From Lachnospiraceae bacterium (GTDB lineage: Bacteria > Bacillota > Clostridia > Lachnospirales > Lachnospiraceae), in NCBI GenBank assembly GCA_900754855.1, contig CAAEEI010000197.1:1-5718 (forward strand): a stretch of 5,718 nucleotides of DNA, written 5' to 3'. This document shows positions 1-5,718 of this stretch, one piece after another. The translations under genes were made by a program, and so were the position numbers. How positions within the stretch are numbered: position 1 is the first letter of the stretch; every line of letters begins with the position of its first letter. The notes beneath the pieces are model-generated. The model worked only from the letters and a program-made list of their open reading frames with translations, did no database searches and was not told the DNA's origin.

Positions 1-1050
1 ACAGGCGCTGCGTTTACTACTTATTTTTCCCGGGTTGTGGACAAATGTAAAAGTCGGGGATTGAACCGGATTATTGTGCAGGTACGTCCTTCCGGAGACG
101 CCCTGTATAATTCCAGCTATTTTCCGACTTCGGAATATATTTCCGGCAAACAGGGAAGAAAAATTTCCTATGATCCATTGGAAATTATGGTCAGAGAAGC
201 CCATAGAAAAGGAATGAAAATCGAAGCCTGGGTGAATCCGTACAGGGTTTCCTTTAATACCAGTTACGCAAAACTGGATAAAAATAATCAGGCAAGGAAA
301 TGGCATGAATCTTCGGATCCGGCAGTCAGGAGAAATGTACTTTCTTACGGAGGAAAGCTTTACTATAATCCATCCAAACCGGAGGTACGGAATTTGATTA
401 TCAATGGAGTAAAGGAGATTGTCAGCAATTACGATGTGGACGGTATCCATATGGATGATTATTTTTATCCAAGTTTTTCCTCTAAAAACTACAAAAAATC
501 TTTTGATGCAGCGGAATACAATGCTTCCGCAGAAAAAAAGAACGGAATGGGAATAAAAAAATACCGGAGAAAACAGGTCAATACATTGGTTAAGGGGATA
601 AAAGCAGCGATTAAATCCATCAAACCCAATGTAGTTTTCGGAATCAGTCCGGCAGGCAACATCGACAGCCTGAACAGCAAATATTCTTATTATGTGAATA
701 TTAAACTGTGGACCAATTCTACGGAATATGTGGATTACATTGCTCCACAGATTTACTGGGGATTTTCCCATAAAACGGCGCCTTTTGCCAAAGTTACTGA
801 CCGATGGGTCGATATGGTCGATCAAAGTAAAGTGAAGTTGTATATTGGTTTGCCGGCATATAAGATGGGACATTCTTCTCTGGGAACGACCAAAGCAGAG
901 AAAGCGGAACTGAAAAATGCGAAAACGTTGAAAAAAATGTTTAAGTATGCGGTGAAGAAAAATACGGACGGAATTATTGTTTTTGACTATGCCGATCTGG
1001 ATAAGGCCGCTTCGGTAAAATTGGGAAAATACTTAAATAAGGTGTACTAA
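1..1050 (+). CDS. Glycosyl hydrolase-like family 10 (GHL10/DUF187, YngK-type) protein, 5'-truncated by window edge
   Basis: The frame is open from base 1 (visible residues begin TGAAFTTYFSRV), so the GTG at 37 is probably an internal valine and the true start lies upstream; 349 residues are visible and the gene ends at TAA 1048-1050. Family hallmarks, in visible numbering, are QVRPSGDALY (27-36), the YDPL segment near 57-60, EAWVNPYR (75-82), DVDGIHMDDYFYP (145-157) and DYIAPQIYW (245-253). These follow the order of a TIM-barrel GHL10 domain (Pfam GHL10/DUF187, YngK-like), in which the acidic pair of the DGIHxDDY motif is the presumed catalytic centre. Members are usually exported lipoproteins or secreted proteins thought to hydrolyse glycans, perhaps cell-wall or exopolysaccharide; the substrate is not established. 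Any signal peptide lies outside the window. The C-terminus ends with the barrel (DGIIVFDYADL strand) and carries no anchor or repeat. Family assignment is secure; substrate and location are inference. Confidence 0.9.
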   Translation, partial: TGAAFTTYFSRVVDKCKSRGLNRIIVQVRPSGDALYNSSYFPTSEYISGKQGRKISYDPLEIMVREAHRKGMKIEAWVNPYRVSFNTSYAKLDKNNQARKWHESSDPAVRRNVLSYGGKLYYNPSKPEVRNLIINGVKEIVSNYDVDGIHMDDYFYPSFSSKNYKKSFDAAEYNASAEKKNGMGIKKYRRKQVNTLVKGIKAAIKSIKPNVVFGISPAGNIDSLNSKYSYYVNIKLWTNSTEYVDYIAPQIYWGFSHKTAPFAKVTDRWVDMVDQSKVKLYIGLPAYKMGHSSLGTTKAEKAELKNAKTLKKMFKYAVKKNTDGIIVFDYADLDKAASVKLGKYLNKVY

Positions 1051-1088
1051 AGAAAAAATAAAATACGAGAGAAAAATACCTTTTGTCT

Positions 1089-1154
1089 TTTCAATACTTT
1101 TTACAGAGGATTTACCTGTATGTGATAGAAAGTTTTACCTGAAATTTCTAGAAT
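1089..1154 (+). promoter_or_regulatory. Candidate promoter with PhoP-box-like direct repeats for the phosphatase gene
   Basis: Hexamers TTTCAA (1089-1094), TTTACA (1100-1105) and TTTACC (1111-1116) are spaced 11 bp start to start, and a second TTTACC (1134-1139) follows 23 bp later; TTTACCTG is an exact 8-bp direct repeat (1111 and 1134). The Bacillus PhoP consensus TT(A/C/T)A(C/T)A repeats with about 11-bp period, and TTTACA matches fully. TAGAAT at 1149-1154 (5 of 6 to TATAAT) could be the -10, with no good -35, as expected for an activator-dependent promoter. The boxes would then lie at about -61 to -22, the usual place for PhoP activation. The repeats are seen; the regulator is inferred from the spacing and from the downstream phosphatase. 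AT-rich DNA can give such matches by chance. Confidence 0.35.
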
Positions 1155-1160
1155 AAAGAT

Positions 1161-1170
1161 ACATGCATGT
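1161..1170. repeat. 10-bp perfect palindrome ACATGCATGT
   Basis: ACATGCATGT is self-complementary and lies 6 bp downstream of the TAGAAT -10 candidate, so it would cover the predicted transcription start of the phosphatase gene. That position would suit an operator. It is short enough to be chance, and no regulator gene lies nearby. Confidence 0.4.
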
Positions 1171-1192
1171 GAATATCCGCAAAAGAAAGGGC

Positions 1193-1198
1193 GAAAGG
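1193..1198 (+). promoter_or_regulatory. Ribosome binding site that fixes the phosphatase start at 1208
   Basis: GAAAGG lies 9 bases before the ATG at 1208, a normal spacing. The in-frame ATG at 1163 has no purine-rich site before it (tagaataaagatac) and would place a basic 15-residue stretch before the signal peptide. This supports ATG 1208. Confidence 0.6.
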
Positions 1199-1207
1199 TA
1201 TTTTATT

Positions 1208-3142
1208 ATGAGAAAAAATCAGTTCAGAGCGATTGCAGGCATTACGACAATGTCATTATTTTTAGGTCTTGGCGCTTTGGCACAGCCAGCCGATGTTCGG
1301 GCAGCGACAGAACATTGGAATGACGCCACAACTTCCGGAACCAACAGTTGGAGTTACTATACAAAAAAATGGGAGAGCATCAGAAATAACTGGGAAAATG
1401 TTTCTCTGACGCCCGGAAAGAATGAAACCGAGTTAAACTTTGCCTGGTACAGCAAAACAGCAGAGACGCCAAAAGTCAGAATCGGTACAGATAAAGGCTA
1501 TAATCAAACAGAAAAGTCAGAATCCGTTACCGGAAAAGATGTGGTGGAATTTACCGGAAAGCAGACAACGATTGCATCAGGAACCGGAGGCAACCGGTCG
1601 GATCTGACCGGCTATTATTCCAATAAGGTGACGATAACGGGACTGAAAGCCAATACAAACTACTATTATCAGGTATTCCAGAATGGACAGTGGCAGGCAG
1701 TGCAGGAATACGATACAAAATCTTTTGATCAGTATTCTTTTCTCTATGTGGGAGATCCGCAGATTGGCGCATGCAAAAATCAGACAGATACCGATGGAAA
1801 TACGATGAGTACAGGTGGAGAGTATCTGGCGGCAAGAAATGATGCGTATAACTGGAATGAAGTGCTAAAAAAAGCATTAAACGCTCATCCGAATGTCAGT
1901 TTTATGGTGTCTGCCGGAGATCAGGTGAACTATGGGGATGAAGAACGGGAATATGCCGGATATTTAAGCGCAGAAGCCCTCAGGTCTTTGCCGGTATCCA
2001 CCACCATTGGTAACCACGATTCCAGTTCGGCACAATATTCTTATCATTTTCATAATCCGAATGCTTTTTCCGCTGGAGATACAGCATACACCGCAGGGAA
2101 AACAGCAGCAGGAACAGATTATTATTATACCTACGGAGATGTGCTCTTCATTGTTCTTGATACCAATAATTATAACTGTGCAACCCACGAAAACGTCATA
2201 AAGAAAGCCGTGGAAGAAAACAAAGACGCCAAATGGCGTGTGGTCACCTTCCATCAGGATATTTACGGTTCCGGATATGACCATTCCGATTCGGACGGTA
2301 TTGTTCTTCGTACCCAGCTGACGCCGATCATGGATAAGTATGCCATTGATGTGGTTTTACAGGGACACGACCATACTTATTCCAGAAGTTATCAGCTCAC
2401 CAGCGATGGAAAACAGCATAAGGCATTTACCAAAGGGGATGACAGTAAGCAGTCTGACTTCCTGGAAGAAAATAACTGCTATGATGTGGTCAGCACCCAG
2501 AAGAGCGGAACCATCGTCAATCCGGAAGGAACGGTATATTTTGAAGCAAATTCTTCTACAGGATCCAAATTTTATCAACTGATTGCAACGAAACAGGATT
2601 ATATTGCGGAACGAAGCCAGACATGGACGCCAACTTACTCGGTGATCGATGTGACCGATACTTCTTTCTCCGTATCCACCTATGACGCAACGACACAAAA
2701 GCCGGTCAAAGGCTCGTCCACTTATACTATTGTAAAAAAAGATACTTCATCCAATGCGAATACTTCCGCACAAAACCAGCAGACAACCGCAACAACGGAT
2801 AAAGCTGCACAAAATAATGCGGCACAGACCACACAGAGCAAAACAGAGGCGCCAAAGAAGATCGCAGCCGTAAAAGCCGTTGCCGCTGGAAAAAATAAAG
2901 TCCGGGTAACCTGGAAAAAAGATAAAAAGGTGAAAGGGTATCAGATTGTTTATTCTTACAAAAAGAACTTTACCAAAGGGGTAAAGAAAATCAATGTGAA
3001 GAAAAACAAGACGACTTCTGCGACAATCACGAAATTGTCCAGAGGGAAAAAGGTATACGTAAAAGTGCGGTCTTACAAAAAAGTAAATGGAAAGAAAGTA
3101 TTCGGCGCATTCAGTAAAGTAAGAAAAGTGACTGTACGATAA
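1208..3142 (+). CDS. Secreted purple-acid-phosphatase-like metallophosphoesterase with C-terminal basic Fn3 domain
   Basis: The 644-residue protein starts at ATG 1208, chosen from the ribosome binding site and because the product then opens with a signal peptide (MRKNQF, a hydrophobic core, likely cleavage after VRA near residue 31). Residues about 63-170 form the N-terminal Fn3-like domain of purple acid phosphatases (FAWYSKT...VRIGTDKG). The calcineurin-like catalytic domain spans about 177-395, with GDPQ (182-185), GDQVNYGD (237-244), GNHD (268-271), FHQD (348-351) and GHDHTYSR (386-393), all five metal and phosphate motifs in order. A T/N/Q/A-rich linker (about 514-545) leads to a lysine-rich Fn3 domain (about 550-644). 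No LPXTG signal is present, so wall retention, if any, may be by charge. The likely role is extracellular phosphomonoesterase or phosphodiesterase activity, releasing phosphate. The tyrosine of the classical GDxxY motif is replaced by Asn241, so a true purple Fe(III) centre is doubtful. Family is secure; substrate unknown. Confidence 0.92.
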   Translation: MRKNQFRAIAGITTMSLFLGLGALAQPADVRAATEHWNDATTSGTNSWSYYTKKWESIRNNWENVSLTPGKNETELNFAWYSKTAETPKVRIGTDKGYNQTEKSESVTGKDVVEFTGKQTTIASGTGGNRSDLTGYYSNKVTITGLKANTNYYYQVFQNGQWQAVQEYDTKSFDQYSFLYVGDPQIGACKNQTDTDGNTMSTGGEYLAARNDAYNWNEVLKKALNAHPNVSFMVSAGDQVNYGDEEREYAGYLSAEALRSLPVSTTIGNHDSSSAQYSYHFHNPNAFSAGDTAYTAGKTAAGTDYYYTYGDVLFIVLDTNNYNCATHENVIKKAVEENKDAKWRVVTFHQDIYGSGYDHSDSDGIVLRTQLTPIMDKYAIDVVLQGHDHTYSRSYQLTSDGKQHKAFTKGDDSKQSDFLEENNCYDVVSTQKSGTIVNPEGTVYFEANSSTGSKFYQLIATKQDYIAERSQTWTPTYSVIDVTDTSFSVSTYDATTQKPVKGSSTYTIVKKDTSSNANTSAQNQQTTATTDKAAQNNAAQTTQSKTEAPKKIAAVKAVAAGKNKVRVTWKKDKKVKGYQIVYSYKKNFTKGVKKINVKKNKTTSATITKLSRGKKVYVKVRSYKKVNGKKVFGAFSKVRKVTVR

Positions 3143-3187
3143 AAGTAAGAAAATGACCGCAGGATAAAAAGTAACAGCAGGGTAAAA
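3118..3187. repeat. Degenerate tandem repeat, about 26 bp x 3, overlapping the phosphatase 3' end
   Basis: Copy 1 (3118-3143) covers the last codons and the stop of the phosphatase gene. Copy 2 (3144-3169) again begins AGTAAGAAAA, lacks one G and ends GGATAAAA. Copy 3 (3170-3187) keeps AGTAA and CAGCAGGGTAAAA but has lost about 8 inner bases. The first two copies agree at roughly 85% of positions. The 26-bp period is not a multiple of three, so the copies do not extend the protein, and a second in-frame TAA occurs at 3146-3148. Confidence 0.65.
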
Positions 3188-3190
3188 AAC

Positions 3191-3218
3191 GGGCCAATGC
3201 TCTCCGGGGCATTGGCTC
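3191..3218. terminator. Strong hairpin; terminator-shaped only for minus-strand transcripts
   Basis: GCCAATGC (3193-3200) pairs perfectly with GCATTGGC (3209-3216). Adding flanking G-C and G-U pairs gives a 12-bp stem (3191-3202 with 3207-3218) and a TCCG loop. On the plus strand it is followed by agaaaatattgg, with no U-tract, so it is not a canonical intrinsic terminator for the phosphatase gene. On the minus strand it is followed by G and then six T (complement of A 3184-3189), the shape of an intrinsic terminator. It may protect the phosphatase mRNA 3' end, or block antisense transcription entering from the right. Confidence 0.6.
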
Positions 3219-3240
3219 AGAAAATATTGGCTTAGAAAAT
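3211..3240. repeat. 15-bp tandem duplication before the yibE/F-family gene
   Basis: ATTGGCTCAGAAAAT (3211-3225) is followed directly by ATTGGCTTAGAAAAT (3226-3240), 14 of 15 identical. The first copy supplies the 3' arm of the preceding hairpin; the second could pair with the same 5' arm (3191-3198), giving two mutually exclusive structures. It ends two bases before the upstream ATG at 3243. Confidence 0.85.
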
Positions 3241-3244
3241 AAAT

Positions 3245-3250
3245 GGGAGA
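3245..3250 (+). promoter_or_regulatory. Ribosome binding site that favours the start at 3261
   Basis: GGGAGA lies 10 bases before ATG 3261. It overlaps the alternative in-frame ATG at 3243, which has only AT-rich sequence (cttagaaaataa) before it. The 3261 start is therefore preferred; 3243 would add six residues (MGEKEN). Confidence 0.6.
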
Positions 3251-3260
3251 AAAAGAAAAC

Positions 3261-4394
3261 ATGAGGGCAGAAAAAAACAGGAAAAAAGCAGCGGCGGGCA
3301 TTATTGGTATGCTCCTTTTCTTTCTGGTGCTGGCCTGTACCAGTAAAGTGAAGTTGGTTCCCCTGGTTTCCACAGATGGGCAAAGCTATGAAAAGGCAAA
3401 GGTCACAGAGATAATCAAAGATAATCTTCAGGAGGACGGTAATCGTTATGGGTCACAGACCGTAAAACTCAAAATGAAAACGGGAAGCCTCCGGGGAAAA
3501 GAAGTAGAAGCAACCAGCCCCAGTGGAACTTTATTTGGAGCGGATTGTACAGAAGGCATGGCGGTGATTGCCATTGTCAGTTCCGCGGAGGATACCCATG
3601 TGGTAACGGTGTACAGCCAGGACAGAACCATGGCGATTTATGGATTCCTGCTTTTTTTTGTTCTGGTGGTCTGTCTCATTGGCGGATGGAAAGGCATGAA
3701 AGCAGTATTGAGTCTGGCCTTTGCCGGAATCCTGATTTTGTATTTTCTTTTTCCCATGATTTATCGGGGTTATTCTCCGATCGGGCTGACCATAATCGTC
3801 TGTATTCTGGCTACGCTGTTTACCATGATAATGATCGGCGGCATTTCCGGCAAGACGGTATCGGCGACCGTGGGGACCACCTGCGGCGTTGCGGCGGCGG
3901 GGATAGCCGCGCTGATTTTCGGACATTTTGCCGGGATAACCGGATACAATGTGTCCGATATTGAAACGTTAAATTATATTGGGCAGGCAACGCCGATAAA
4001 AATAGGAGAATTATTATTTTCGGGAATTATTCTGTCTGCGTTAGGCGCTGTGATGGACGTGGGCATGTCCATCTCCTCGACAGTGCAGGAAATCCACGCG
4101 ACCAATCCCGCACTGGGGAAAAAACGCTTATTTCTTTCCGGTATTCATGTGGGCAGAGATATGATGGGAACCATGGTCAACACATTGATTCTGGCTTATG
4201 TGGGAGGCTCCCTCTCGGCATTGATGACCAATTATGCTTATGGGCTCAGTTATAATCAGCTGATGAACTCTTATATCATTGGTATTGAAATCATGCAGGG
4301 GCTGGCCGGAAGTCTGGGCGTCGTACTCACCGTACCGATTACTGCCGCTGTTTCTGTGGAACTGATTAATCGAAAAACCAAAAAAGTGCCATGA
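3261..4394 (+). CDS. YibE/F family polytopic membrane protein
   Basis: A 377-residue protein from ATG 3261 (383 from the alternative ATG 3243). A basic N-terminus precedes one membrane segment (about 10-27), then a soluble, probably extracytoplasmic domain (about 29-122) with the pattern AKVTEIIKDN...GSLRGKEVEA typical of the small domain of the family. About seven further hydrophobic segments follow (roughly 124-142, 145-167, 172-193, 200-223, 250-270, 301-321, 345-367). The family signature GAVMDVGMSISSTVQEI begins near 262, and GRDMMGTMVNTLILAYVGG follows near 298. Both YibE-like and YibF-like parts are in one chain, whereas some lactic acid bacteria split them into two genes. Biochemical function is unknown; a transport or envelope role is only a guess from topology. 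The VLAC near residue 26 is a poor lipobox. It follows the phosphatase after 118 bp of repeats, and its stop codon runs into the downstream terminator. No strong promoter was found; TTGGCT (3212-3217) and GAAAAT (3235-3240) at 17 bp are a weak pair. Confidence 0.88.
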   Translation: MRAEKNRKKAAAGIIGMLLFFLVLACTSKVKLVPLVSTDGQSYEKAKVTEIIKDNLQEDGNRYGSQTVKLKMKTGSLRGKEVEATSPSGTLFGADCTEGMAVIAIVSSAEDTHVVTVYSQDRTMAIYGFLLFFVLVVCLIGGWKGMKAVLSLAFAGILILYFLFPMIYRGYSPIGLTIIVCILATLFTMIMIGGISGKTVSATVGTTCGVAAAGIAALIFGHFAGITGYNVSDIETLNYIGQATPIKIGELLFSGIILSALGAVMDVGMSISSTVQEIHATNPALGKKRLFLSGIHVGRDMMGTMVNTLILAYVGGSLSALMTNYAYGLSYNQLMNSYIIGIEIMQGLAGSLGVVLTVPITAAVSVELINRKTKKVP

Positions 4395-4444
4395 AAAAAA
4401 CCGTTGGGACGTATGCCATAAAAAGCATTCCCAACGGTTTTTTT
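4394..4444. terminator. Bidirectional intrinsic terminator between convergent yibE/F-family gene and pyk
   Basis: A7 plus CCGTTGGGA (4394-4409) is perfectly complementary to TCCCAACGG plus T7 (4429-4444), a 16-bp stem. An inner ATGC/GCAT pairing (4413-4416 with 4425-4428) extends it past a small bulge. Each strand reads GC-rich stem then seven U, so it can end transcription from both sides. The A of the TGA stop of the left gene is the first stem base, and the pyk stop codon is 26 bp to the right. Confidence 0.93.
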
Positions 4445-4470
4445 ATGAACAGATGAATAAGCAGGCTGAT

Positions 4471-5718
4471 CTAATCCACAACCTGTACTTTCATCATGTT
4501 GGTTGTGCCGGAACGTCCAATCGGAACGCCGGAAGTGATTACTGTCACATCACCTTTTTTCAGATAACCCTGTTTTTTGCCGGCAGTAATTGCACGGTCA
4601 AAGAGAACGAAAACTTCCCATTCTTCTTTCAGGAGAATAGGACGAACTCCCCAGGAAAGATTCAGCTGGCGACAGACCTTTTCGTCGATGGCGCAGCCGA
4701 TGATGGCACAGGCCGGACGAAAACGGGAAATCATCCTTGCGGAAAAGCCGGATTTGGTGACGGTGATGATTGCTTTGGCATGTAAATCATAAGCCGTACT
4801 GCAGGTAGCGTGGCAAATCGCGTCGGTAACCCCTGGATGATCATCGAGGGTAAGACCGTTAAAACGTTTCTGGTAATTGATTGCTTTTTCAGCGCGAAGC
4901 GCGATTTTCGCCATGGTTTTCAAAGCTTCTACCGGATAGGCGCCGGCTGCGGTTTCTCCGGAAAGCATAATGGCGCTGGTACCGTCAAAAATGGCATTGG
5001 CAACATCGGTTGTCTCTGCACGGGTTGGACGGGGATTTTTAATCATGGAATCCAGCATCTGGGTAGCGGTGATTACGATTTTGCCGGCGGAACATACTTT
5101 CTGGATGATCATTTTCTGTAAAATAGGAACTTCCTCTTCAGGAATTTCCACACCCATGTCGCCCCGGGCAACCATAACGCCATCAGAAACCTCGATAATT
5201 TCATCAATATTATCAATACCTTCTGCATTTTCTACTTTGGCGATAATTTTAATGTCCTCGCCGCCGTTTTCTTTCAACAGCTGACGAATCTGTCCAATAT
5301 CTTCTGCATTTCGGGTAAAAGAGGCAGCAATGAAATCCACGTCTTCCTGAATGCCGAAAAGAATATCTTTGCGGTCTTTTTCACTTAAATACGGCATGGA
5401 AATCTTTACGCCGGGAAGATTTACGCCTTTACGGTCGGAGATGGTTCCTCCATTGACTACCGTACAATGTGCGTCTTCTCCTTCGATTTTTTTCACGGTC
5501 AGTTCGATGAGACCGTCATCGATCAAAATACTGGAGCCAACAGAAATATCTTTAATAAAATCAGCATACGTTACACTGACAATATCTTTTGTGCCCACAA
5601 TATCTCTGGTGGTCAGACAAAAATCCTGTCCCCGTTCTAATTGGATTTTTCCTTCCTTAAATGTTTTAATACGAATCTCCGGACCCTTGGTATCCAGAAG
5701 GCAGGCAACGGGGCGATG
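4471..5718 (-). CDS. pyk: Pyruvate kinase, 5' end beyond right edge of window
   Basis: Converts phosphoenolpyruvate and ADP to pyruvate and ATP, the last step of glycolysis, in the cytoplasm. The frame stays open to base 5718, so the internal GTG at 5598 is not the start; 415 residues are visible, and the missing N-terminus should be about 55-65 residues, giving about 475, the size of pyruvate kinases without the extra PEP-utiliser-like domain of Bacillus. Visible order: LDTKGPEIR at the edge (about residues 8-16), the B domain with ILIDDGLIEL (about 64-73), LPGVKISMPYLSEKD, then the active-site signature IIAKVENAEGI with catalytic Lys161 (codon 5236-5238), metal ligands Glu163 and the Asp of RGDMG (187), TATQMLDSM, RPTRAETTDVANA and MLSGETAAGAYP. 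The C-terminal domain ends SGVPIGRSGTTN...QVVD. Glu in TKGPEIR (the E117 position of rabbit muscle enzyme) predicts potassium dependence. Promoter and upstream neighbours are out of view. Confidence 0.98.
   Translation of the reverse strand, partial: HRPVACLLDTKGPEIRIKTFKEGKIQLERGQDFCLTTRDIVGTKDIVSVTYADFIKDISVGSSILIDDGLIELTVKKIEGEDAHCTVVNGGTISDRKGVNLPGVKISMPYLSEKDRKDILFGIQEDVDFIAASFTRNAEDIGQIRQLLKENGGEDIKIIAKVENAEGIDNIDEIIEVSDGVMVARGDMGVEIPEEEVPILQKMIIQKVCSAGKIVITATQMLDSMIKNPRPTRAETTDVANAIFDGTSAIMLSGETAAGAYPVEALKTMAKIALRAEKAINYQKRFNGLTLDDHPGVTDAICHATCSTAYDLHAKAIITVTKSGFSARMISRFRPACAIIGCAIDEKVCRQLNLSWGVRPILLKEEWEVFVLFDRAITAGKKQGYLKKGDVTVITSGVPIGRSGTTNMMKVQVVD

Noticed and set aside
37..39. GTG as the start of the first gene
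   Set aside because: The frame is open upstream to base 1 and a GHL10 barrel needs an earlier strand than this start would leave; no ribosome binding site precedes it.
1051..1100. Intrinsic terminator after the GHL10 gene
   Set aside because: There are A-runs and T-runs but no GC-rich stem between them, so no terminator can be supported.
1163..1207. ATG 1163 as start of the phosphatase
   Set aside because: It lacks a ribosome binding site and would put 15 mostly charged residues before a well-formed signal peptide that begins at ATG 1208.
3327..3341. Lipoprotein signal (VLAC) in the YibE/F-family protein
   Set aside because: Leu at the -2 position is a poor fit to the lipobox, and the family has a normal first membrane segment here.
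2747..3373. Minus-strand open frame of 208 codons
   Set aside because: It is the reverse shadow of the Lys-rich phosphatase tail and the spacer; its product is Phe/Leu/Ser-rich without family features, and it crosses the repeats.
3531..3964. Open frames of 131 and 139 codons inside the yibE/F-family gene
   Set aside because: They overlap a well-supported gene entirely, have His/Arg/Gly-rich compositions typical of shifted frames, and lack good ribosome binding sites.
4453..5284. Plus-strand open frames over pyk
   Set aside because: They are antisense shadows of pyruvate kinase, whose catalytic motifs are intact on the minus strand.
5596..5598. GTG as the pyk start
   Set aside because: Translation upstream of it gives LDTKGPEIR and other conserved pyruvate kinase sequence to the window edge.

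Overview
The window reads as ordinary chromosome from a low-to-moderate GC Gram-positive anaerobe, most likely a clostridium of the Lachnospiraceae type. That is an inference from family content: a GHL10 glycosidase-like protein, a secreted phosphatase ending in a very lysine-rich Fn3 domain without a sortase signal, a single-gene YibE/F membrane protein, and a pyruvate kinase without the extra C-terminal domain found in Bacillus. No rRNA, tRNA, CRISPR array, insertion sequence or phage gene was seen.

Layout. (1) Positions 1-1050, plus strand: the C-terminal part of a glycosyl-hydrolase-like family 10 protein whose start lies left of the window. (2) 1051-1207: a spacer with no clear terminator, holding TTTACA/TTTACC direct repeats that resemble a PhoP-binding region, a TAGAAT -10 candidate and a 10-bp palindrome. 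(3) 1208-3142, plus: a secreted purple-acid-phosphatase-like metallophosphoesterase with a signal peptide, N-terminal Fn3-like domain, catalytic domain, low-complexity linker and C-terminal basic Fn3 domain. (4) 3143-3260: a short spacer that is almost entirely repeats, namely a decaying 26-bp tandem repeat that begins inside the phosphatase gene, a strong hairpin, and a 15-bp tandem duplication. (5) 3261-4394, plus: a YibE/F-family polytopic membrane protein. (6) 4394-4444: a bidirectional terminator shared by convergent genes. (7) 4471-5718, minus: pyruvate kinase (pyk), whose first roughly 55-65 residues lie right of the window.

How the genes relate. The first two genes probably act outside the cytoplasmic membrane (cell-wall or glycan hydrolysis and phosphate release) and the third is a membrane protein of unknown function. 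They point the same way but the spacers are long enough for separate promoters, so a common operon is not shown. Pyruvate kinase is a core glycolytic gene on the opposite strand and is functionally unrelated.

No clearly undescribed system is visible. The points most worth a second look are the possible phosphate-starvation control region before the phosphatase, its non-canonical metal-ligand motifs, and the repeat-built spacer with a hairpin whose U-tract lies only on the opposite strand.
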